A DNA stretch of 64,000 nt from Parelaphostrongylus tenuis. Its lineage: Eukaryota; Nematoda; Chromadorea; Rhabditida; Metastrongylidae. The notes beneath the pieces are model-generated. The model worked only from the letters and a program-made list of their open reading frames with translations. It made no database searches and was not told where the DNA came from. The stretch lies in contig JAHQIW010007096.1 in assembly GCA_019055375.1 (NCBI GenBank), positions 124,001 through 188,000 on the forward strand. The letters run 5' to 3'. A program made the position numbers and the translations under genes. Shown here piece after piece: positions 1 to 64,000 of the stretch; position 1 is the first letter of the stretch; each line of letters opens with the position of its first letter.

Positions 1-490
1 GCATCAAGCGCAAAGCAACGTTTAACTGCTCTTATGAGTAGTCCACTGATTTGCTGAAAATGAGGACCAATCGTTTAGAGATCATATGAACTCCTAATGC
101 ACCTCCCACATCAAAATTGTGCTAGATCATATGTGATAACGAGGCATTTTTCCCCGTAATTTATGATTGGATTGATGGTGTTTGCCCAAAACGCTTCAAC
201 AATCTTACGCGCTTGTCTTATGTTTTTTTGCGAGAATGGTGATTTCCACATCAAAATCCCACCCATTATGTGTCTGTGTCCTATACGAGCCCAGTGAGAT
301 GTTTGGTTCAGCTTCAAGCTTTCGGGGTTAGGTGTTCATCCGAACAGACACAAAAATGCCTACCCGTTTCTCAAATTTACTTGTTCCCGCACACTTTACA
401 GGACATTAGGTTAACTATCCCTACTCAATCTACTCCGTAGTTATTATCTGAGCCAACATGTCATGTGGTCTGTTATGGGCGCTTCTACAA

Positions 491-535
491 CGGGGTACAC
501 GTGTTTCGGCCTTGGCAGCCTCGTCAGTAGAGCAG
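491..535 (-). ncRNA. Hammerhead ribozyme, decayed copy upstream of the gene
   Basis: Minus strand: CTGACGA, stem II GGCT/GGCC, GAAA, stem III AC/GT with loop ACGT and triplet GTA. Stem I is eroded. It is part of a foldback left arm that starts at about 449 (GAGCCAACATGTCATGTGG). Confidence 0.42.
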
Positions 536-1059
536 GCTCTTCGTCTCTTGTCAATTCTCTCGGGGTGTCCCTACATCCCACAAATTGAGTAGGCAACCAC
601 GTGGGAATTTACGTGTCGTCAAGTGGAATAAATCACTAGATCGACAGTGTCGTACACTCGACTGGTCTTAGCTGCTCTTCTACTACTACTCATAAACTAC
701 CATTACATCGTTAGAGCATATGATACGCCCTATTGGTAGGCCACTCCTTGACCCCTTGTTCGTATGAAAGAACATTCACCGTGTAAACTCAAATCCAGGC
801 CAAATTACACAATAATCCAAGCATAGGACACAAACACAAAACGGGGAGGATTTATAAGTATAAGTCACTATTTTCGCGTAGAACGTATGTCCCTGGGACG
901 TGAGATTTTGTAACCATTAAAGCTCCATAAATTCAAGCATGAATCGTAGAGAGGAACGTCTCGCTATCACACGTGATATGTCTCAGTATATAAACAGTCA
1001 TTATGATGTAACAGGTGTAGTGGCAGTGCATGTGATCTCTTCATGCTTGGGCTCCACTT

Positions 1060-1262
1060 GGATAACTTAGTGGACGACTCGAAAAGCAATAGGTATGTTG
1101 AAAGTTGTTTTGGGCTTGATGTAAGCGAAATCTGGGTCGGTATATTTTTTGAATTTTTCTGTCTGAATAATGGAACTGTTTGACCGACTGGGTTGTAGGC
1201 AACCTGATCTTTCCAAGCTATGAAGGAGGCGAAACTGCAGAAATGTCAACTGATCGGATAAT
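1060..1262 (+). repeat. Diverged copy of the CTGAAGA...GAAACGTC repeat
   Basis: In its other strand this copy translates to LLHSLERSGCLQPSRSN, parallel to LLQSLERSNCPQSNKPN of the 38.1 kb copy. This shows they are the same repeat, not a gene. The hammerhead-like core is damaged. Confidence 0.45.
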
Positions 1263-3012
1263 GTTATATGAACCGTGTGATTGGCTTATAAAGAAAAATG
1301 GGTAGCCTTACGAATAATGTTGAAGTCACTCAAGTTGGTTTAAGAAGTAGTACAATCGCTCATCAAAGCCATCAGAAGAAAAGCAAAAGTTGCAGCTCGT
1401 CATCAAGATCAATCTATGCTAAGATTTTCATTGTCTAATCCACTTACTGTATTCTTCCTCACTTTTTCTTTCCTCCATCTGAAAATGCGCTAACCAACTT
1501 TCACAACTGATTTGCTTGAAAATTGTGACGTGAATATTCATCATGGTTTGGATTGTTTATTGCGGTTCAATATGAATAGCTGCTCTGTTATTTGCTATTA
1601 AAAATTAGTAAGTTACTGAGCAAATACCTTATATGGCGCCAGAAACACTAATTCAATAATCTTAGATTTTTCAGCCGCGTGGGTCGAAGGCATTTTAATG
1701 TTTCGTTCATAAAACAAAGGATTTTGGTAACTTCATGCAGCTTTTATTCACGAAGGCCGTTTTTGCGTAAGCTTCTGGTCTGGTGTTGCTTTCATTAGTG
1801 AGAGTTTCTGCGACGCCAAAGTTGGATGTGGATTAAAATATATCTAAACAAGTTCATAGAATCTCTCTGCACTCATATTCGTGACAATGCCTCAGCGTAA
1901 TTTTTTCCTTGCTAAGAAAATGGCCTATGTACGACATTCCTAGGTTATCTTCACAGAGATTCACGCCCTTTGTGGGTCGAGGAGAGCTTTGGTACCTGGT
2001 GAATAGAAATTTCTTGGACGGCAGCGACTCATGTAATTAGTCGAACGACCGATCGAGGGCAATGGAACACCTTAGTTGAGTCTTCATATAAATCACTGAA
2101 GAATTTACTTTTAACGAAATGAACGGGGTGTAAAAACTGACACTGGAACGAGCAGTAAAGCTTTAAAAGTGAACAAGTTGCCTTTTTTTGCTGATTACTA
2201 AAAATGACGAAATGGCATTTTGGAAGAAAAACTTCTTCTCACCGTTTCCTCCTTTTCACCAATTTTTCCTCTTCAAACATGAAGATGCTACAAATCATTG
2301 AGGAGAAAGCGTAATAAATTTCGACCCACTTTCTCACTACTCACTAGAATAAAAGATACAGCTTTACCTTTGCTGAAATATCTCTATAAGCAAATGTAGT
2401 AAAAAATTATGCTCTTAGTATTTTATCATAGTTCCGCCATTCTTGTCGCTGCAGTTAGACTCCTCAATTACATTGGAGGTCTGATGTCACCCCTGGCTAA
2501 ACAACTTTCCCAGTTCTTTCGTATTTTCAAATCGCTGTCATATTTGTTCAGAAGAAAAAGCACCGATTGCGTAGGTTACCACTGGTCAGTGTCCTTATCC
2601 CAGTTATGCATTCTCTCACCTGTACGATGCTTCGAGTGGAGACGGAATTATGATAAATCCCAAAAAGATTGATTAACGCGGAACCATTTTTAGTGCCTCT
2701 TGAGCCCTGCTGCAATTCTGTTCATTCCACTCGTTACTCTTGCTCACAGATTATAAGCCGTCAACTTGATCGGATGTTGTCAATGTTTACACGAATCGTA
2801 CTTTCTAGACGGTCACTCTACATAGTGTCCCATCCGTTCCAGTAACCACGCCCCTATTGACCCCGCCTTCTTTGGTCGAACTCCAAGTTTTCCACTCGAA
2901 AAAAGCGTGTCTAAATCTATAAAGTTCTTCGTGGAACAATAAGAATTTCTGTCTGCTTCGTCACTAGTCGATGCTTCAACCGGACATGACAGGAGGGCCA
3001 CCTTATTGAGCG

Positions 3013-59688
<56,676 letters not shown>

Positions 59689-59764
59689 AAGCAGAAGCGT
59701 TCTAAATTGTACTGTTTCTTGACAAATATAAATTCAAGCACATTCACTTCACTTGGGAGGTTTG

Positions 59765-59770
59765 AATAAA
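59765..59770 (+). promoter_or_regulatory. Candidate poly(A) signal AATAAA
   Basis: A consensus AATAAA 77 nt after the stop codon of exon 52, consistent with the short 3' UTRs usual in nematodes. AATAAA is common by chance in AT-rich DNA, so support is mostly positional. Confidence 0.5.
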
Positions 59771-60254
59771 TTTCGTTGCTCAGGCTTTTATCAAAACATT
59801 TAGCTATAGATTTAGTACTTTACTTGGAGGAGATACGAGCTTGTTTGCAATAGTTTTATTGAATCCGGTAATGTAGTACAATAATGATACAATGATTGAC
59901 GTTTCGGTGATATTGCTTTTTTTTAGAGCGCGGAATGTTTCAATTGATTCACAACCCACTCAGGCAAATACATTTGTAACCCTAGCAAAAATGAACGTGA
60001 CAAACAAGTTCTGATTCGCATAGTGAACAGTTTTGATTAAAATGTAATCGTTTTGCTGCTCTAAGTTTTATTCCATAGAGCTAGAATAAGTCTAGTATAG
60101 ATTGAAAAATTATCTTGAAGTATGGAGCGATGTCACGAGTAATCACGAGACACTCCTCTTTGCAACTCAGTTTTGGATTTTAGTGATTCAGTCGATTGCT
60201 CATGAAATGATAAATGAAATAAATGAATGACTGATAAAATGAATAATACCTCTA

Positions 60255-60625
60255 TAGTCGACTGTTTTTCGAGACCTCGCTCAAAACAATACGTAATTTC
60301 ATAACATATTTTAAGCCTTCATGAGATCTCATATAACACTTATATGATGCTAGACGTACATTTCGACCTTTCAGCCTCATCAGTAGCATGGTGACTTTCG
60401 TTTCAGCTAATTCCTTGTCACTTTGCTGGCAGTGCAACTATTTCGGAGTCGATTCCTTGGTATGTGGGGTGGGGAGTGAAATGGGGAATATCGCCCTGCG
60501 AGGAACTAACTGAATCATAAGGCACCGTTCTACTGATGAAGCCGAAAATCCCACGCGTACTTCCAGCACTGTATAAGTGCCATAACAGGCCTTATGAAAG
60601 GCTTAGAATATGCTATCACTTATAC
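60255..60625. mobile_element. Foldback element in the intergenic region
   Basis: Left arm from CTGTTTTTCGAGACCTCGC, right arm ending near ATGAAAGGCTTAGAATATG. The left arm carries the intact minus-strand hammerhead at 60347. The right-arm copy at 60530 has lost GAAA. Confidence 0.55.
60347..60389 (-). ncRNA. Type I hammerhead ribozyme, intact, minus strand
   Basis: Minus-strand reading: stem I ATGCTA/TAGCAT (six of six), core CTGATGA, stem II GGCT/GGTC around GAAA (with G-U pairs), GAAA, stem III AT/GT with loop GTAC, cleavage triplet GTC. Stem I bases differ from the 38.6 and 45.6 kb copies but still pair, which is covariation across copies. It lies in the left arm of the foldback element at 60.25-60.63 kb. 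Confidence 0.66.
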
Positions 60626-60714
60626 TAAGTTATTAATGATTAGGAGGGGACAAATGAAAAATCGGTCTCATTCACTGAAGAGGAACTTTTCACGGGAGTG
60701 TTAGTAATTATGTG

Positions 60715-61245
60715 TGCCTAAACCTCGCCGAACAGAGCTCTTTCTTTAGATTATTAGTAATTATCTATAATGCATAATGTTTCCTGATTCTAGAGATGTG
60801 CTTATTTACTGGAAAACGATTTAGGAGGAAAAATAAGATCGAGTTTTACAATTTTGGTAATATAGTTTGCAAGCTATCTGACAAGGTGACTGCCGTGGCA
60901 GGGGTGGAGCGAAAAGAGACGATCTTTGATTTCTTGTTCAACTAGGAATTTTTCCTCCACTTTGGAAGAAACTCCGAATAAAGCGATCTAACATGATACT
61001 GTGAAACATTGGTATGCTTTTAGGCTTCCAGCGAACTATACACGTGATGAAAATGAAGGCGAAAAACGAGTGTTAAAGATTATTTTTGATCTGCATCCTA
61101 TAGCATCATAAAGGGATGTTTTGAAAAACCGGCGTCTTTGGGCTGCAGCCTCAAGTCTCAACTTTCGAATGATGACTAACACTCCTTTGAAAAATTCCTC
61201 AGCAGCAAACGAGTTCGGTTTTTCATCTGTCCCCTCCTAAACCTT
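60715..61245 (+). repeat. Dispersed repeat E, copy 2, with extension
   Basis: Counterpart of 23040-23470. Its last part (GTTTTGAAAAACC ... GCAGCAAACGAGTTCGG ... TCTGTCCCCTCCTAA) also matches 51856-51985, so three dispersed copies of overlapping pieces are in the window. Confidence 0.6.
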
Positions 61246-61249
61246 ATAG

Positions 61250-61625
61250 TGCCTTGAGCGAAGTCTTGAAAAACAGTCGAATATAAAGGTATTATTCAAT
61301 TCGCCAACAATAAGCAATCGACTGCCAATCACTACAATGTCGGGTGAATTTAGCACTTGACATGTAGTGGTTTGTTATCGCTGCAGTGTGAAGCAATTGT
61401 TCACTCACATGCAGTGTAAGATGTCGTCGCCGATTCCTTTCCATATAGGTGGTATATCCCCTCGCAAAGGATTGGCTGAACAAAAAGGCACAGCGCAACT
61501 GACGGGGTTGTAATGCTGAAACACGTGCCTAGCACTGTATAAGTGCGCTAAGAAACCTTATGAAAGGCTCAAATTATGGTATCGGATTATATTGTTTTAA
61601 ACAAGGTCTCAGAAGCACTCGAAAC
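61250..61625. mobile_element. Foldback element, second intergenic copy
   Basis: Left part GAAGTCTTGAAAAACAGTCG, right part with GGCACAGCGCAACTGACGGGG...GAAACACGTGC, a hammerhead whose core CTGACGG lacks the needed A. The end GAAAGGCTCAAATTATGG resembles the copies at 45.6 and 60.6 kb. Confidence 0.5.
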
Positions 61626-62191
61626 AAAAGGTCGAAACTCGAAATGACATTCATTAATTTGTCTTCATAAGTGCAATGGAGATGTTATTCTTTTTCGGCA
61701 TCCTAAATGCCATTGCTGATTCCATCCAGACTTTGGTTCCGCAAGTCCCTCTTTTATCAATCTTGGTATTAGCGCAGTTTGAAAGGAAAGAACACTAATT
61801 TGATATCCACAAAGCGATTTTCATTTAATTTCGGTAGAAAAAGCAGATTTGCTTGATGTACCTTACTCTTCAACTTCGTTGAGTTCATCGGCTGCATCTT
61901 GCTGCGAAAGCTCGCTTTCTCCAATATAACGCTATAAAACACTAAGTTTGATTGTAGTGTTGGACACGGTGGAAGTTTGTAACAAAGAGTAAATAAAGAC
62001 GAATAATATCTAGTAAAATCTCACATAAGAAAGTGTTATACTCGCATGATATGCATGGGATTACCACGTGCTTATCAAAATGTCCTGGAACTTTCTTACT
62101 ATCCGTTGTATTTGATGTCATCCTCCAACTGTTTCCGTTTTCTTCTTTCACCTTGCATTATTTTGCAGTTTCAGGGCACTTCAGTAATGTA

Positions 62192-62227
62192 ATGACGACG
62201 ATGTTAAACGAAAGCTATTGCATTGAG
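62192..62227 (+). CDS. Srab-like chemoreceptor candidate, exon 1
   Basis: Encodes MTTMLNESYCIE, then GTATAA, in phase 0. It joins exactly to the next exon. A short polar extracellular start with one cysteine is typical of nematode Sra-superfamily receptors. By itself a 36 nt exon is weak; the support comes from phase and context. Confidence 0.4.
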
Positions 62228-63151
62228 GTATAACTGAGTAAATTCTTCCTTCGCTCATTTGAGATTTTAATAAGATTCACGAAGATCGACATCCACTCTA
62301 TCGATAAGCTATAGTAATTTATTAAATTAGCTATTTCGGATACTACGCACCCAAGAATTTTAAGAAGTTATGCAAGTTTTTCATCGGTTACGATATTTCA
62401 TGCGAAACGTATGAAGAGGGTCAGAGTCGGATCCTACATTGATTCATCTCTGCAGACTGTAGTAAACGCAAATTAGTTGTAACACAAATTCCGCTGTGAT
62501 CTTGCGGAAAGTTAGAGTTCTCAAGAAACGATCTTCCTTCTTTTCCATTTTGACTAGGATTGACGACAACTTGAGGACCTCTGCTATGAAATCACGAGAT
62601 TCCGAAAAAAAAATCTGCCATTCGTTCAGCATTCAACACGTCAGTGAGAGCGGAAACACATAGACTTTCGAATTTCAACAAAACGCGCAGCCAAACTGCT
62701 TAGTTCGACGCATGATAGCTGCGCGGGAGTTAGGCGAATATGAGAAATACTGGAGCTTGTACGGTAGTGTCGAGTGGTTTATTTAAATTTCGTGCATACA
62801 AGCCATATTCCCATGATCGGAAAGGTGGTATGAGACACGCCTAAAGCGCACTCCTGTGATCAATGTGTAGGTGTGCTATCACGGCTATCCAAGGGTACGA
62901 ATAATGAACTCGATCAGCACTCAGTAATCCACGAAGACGATCGCAATCCTCAAGAACCAGAAACTCCACACTCTAAAAGTATGAAGTGCTATAAATGACG
63001 AATGCAAGGAGAGATGGGATCCGGATGTTGTGATACATGCAAATCGGGTCGCACGATAATAGTAGTGCCTTCTATTAAGCGATTCCAGGCAAATTCCATG
63101 GAATTCTGAGATTATGTGCTAAATTTATGCGTTTCCTGTAATTATTTTCAG

Positions 63152-63295
63152 CACGGTGTTCTTATTGCTACTTCGTGGTACTATCGTGTCTCTCTGACTG
63201 TTTCGCTGATAATATCAATATTATCTGTTTTCTATATTCTCTGGTTTATTCATAAACACAACAAAGACTTATCAATGTTTCATACAAATTTGAAG
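63152..63295 (+). CDS. Srab-like chemoreceptor candidate, exon 2 (transmembrane helix 1)
   Basis: A 144 nt exon between TTATTTTCAG and GTGAAT. It encodes WYYRV, a hydrophobic helix of about 22 residues (TVSLIISILSVFYILWF), then basic HKHNK and FHTNLK. The order YYR, helix, FH.NLK is what I know from the first helix and loop of Sra-superfamily (Sra/Srab/Sre) receptors. Confidence 0.5.
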
Positions 63296-63502
63296 GTGAA
63301 TAATATTTCAACTCATCATTTCATCTGAAATTTCTGTTAGACGCCCAGATTGCAGAGTCTTTGAGGAGACTAAGCTTTTAAGAGAACTGAAAAATGTGAT
63401 AAAATCTCAATGGGCACCTTTCAAAGCATGCCGTTCTAAATTCTAGAAAAACGAGAACTAAACTTAGGTTTTTTTTCAACAGCGACATAAGAAATTTTTC
63501 AG

Positions 63503-63569
63503 ATGCTTCTCTATTCATGTTATCTCTGCTGTCTGATGTATGCATGTTTCAATATTGGGATGAAGGCTG
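63503..63569 (+). CDS. Srab-like chemoreceptor candidate, exon 3 (transmembrane helix 2)
   Basis: After AATTTTTCAG in phase 0 it encodes MLLYSCYLCCLMYACFNI, a second hydrophobic stretch directly following NLK of exon 2, as expected for helix 2. Ends phase 1 before GTTTTT. Confidence 0.42.
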
Positions 63570-63659
63570 GTTTTTCTGAATGATTTACTGTGCCTTATAT
63601 TAATTATTATTTTCCCACATTATACTGACGTTAATCGCATTTTATTATGCAAATTCCAG

Positions 63660-63721
63660 CACTTTTAGCATTCAATTCCTTCCCACACATTCATAATCCC
63701 AACGGTCTTCGGACATTTTAT
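63660..63721 (+). CDS. Srab-like chemoreceptor candidate, exon 4
   Basis: After AAATTCCAG in phase 1 it encodes LLAFNSFPHIHNPNGL and ends in phase 0 before GTGTAA. The next acceptor (TGTCTCAG at 63773) would continue with NTYWSGNSLCDL in phase 0, but what follows there does not look like a receptor. The gene runs beyond the window. Confidence 0.33.
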
Positions 63722-64000
63722 GTGTAATTTTGACTGTCGCTTGAAGATTTCATCTTCTCAATAAATGTCTCAGAATACGTACTGGTCAGGCAATTCTCTT
63801 TGTGATCTCGAAGGAACTCGAGATGAGGCATTTCATAAGGCGTCCCGACTGATTGCAGGAGAGACTTGGGGAGGAGGCCAAACTAGAACCTTACTTTTTG
63901 ATAATGAGTATCACCAAGCGCTCGGATATCGCCTTCTTGCCCAGTGTTTACCTGCAGCAATCTAAGGATGCGTCTATTGGTGTATTGCTTAGAGGTAAAG

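Larger units (their letters stand above)
1..3012. other. Upstream region of the giant gene
   Basis: Holds a foldback arm (about 449-690) and a repeat copy (1060-1262). I see no exon with both splice sites and no convincing promoter element. The promoter of the gene is presumably just before 3013 but cannot be placed. Confidence 0.5.
59771..62191. other. Intergenic region between the inhibitor gene and the receptor-like gene
   Basis: Two foldback elements and repeat E copy 2 fill most of 60.25-61.63 kb. No exon recognised in the remainder. Confidence 0.5.

Overview
The window is animal genomic DNA, almost certainly from a strongylid parasitic nematode and most likely a hookworm (Ancylostoma or Necator type). 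The evidence is: AT-rich sequence with many short exons and GT/AG introns, decayed mariner copies, and fragments of an RTE-like retrotransposon whose ORF I recognise from hookworm genomes. The species call is inference. There are no bacterial operons, CRISPR arrays or rRNA genes.

One plus-strand gene fills nearly all of the window, from a signal-peptide exon at 3013 to a stop codon at 59688 and a poly(A) signal at 59765. I could thread 52 exons in phase, about 1,900 residues. The single phase break is between exons 1 and 2, where one exon is probably missing. The protein is built almost entirely of disulfide-rich protease-inhibitor-type domains. A super-module of WAP, WAP, thyroglobulin type-1, antistasin-like and lustrin-like domains occurs five times. 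A sixth, shortened module has a thyroglobulin, an antistasin and two lustrin-like domains. A single transmembrane helix and a cytoplasmic tail of about 43 residues follow. The totals are 10 WAP, 6 thyroglobulin type-1, about 7 antistasin-like and about 7 lustrin-like domains. The predicted product is a large secreted-side, membrane-anchored multi-inhibitor.

At the right edge (62192 onward) short exons that splice in phase begin a second gene, which looks like a nematode seven-transmembrane chemoreceptor of the Sra superfamily (Srab-like). It runs out of the window.

The introns are full of mobile DNA: two tRNA-derived SINE-like families, four mariner remnants, an RTE-like element in two separate pieces, a TIR element, long (CA)n and (TA)n tracts, and foldback (inverted-repeat) elements. 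The arms of the foldback elements carry type I hammerhead self-cleaving ribozyme motifs with a very short stem III. At least three copies have all core bases and good helices (45566-45608 plus strand, 38587-38629 minus, 60347-60389 minus), and several more are decayed. The two arms are in inverted orientation. The RTE-like reverse transcriptase fragment at 48.8-50.2 kb sits between two such arms. This hammerhead-bearing foldback family and the super-modular inhibitor gene are the two most interesting things here.
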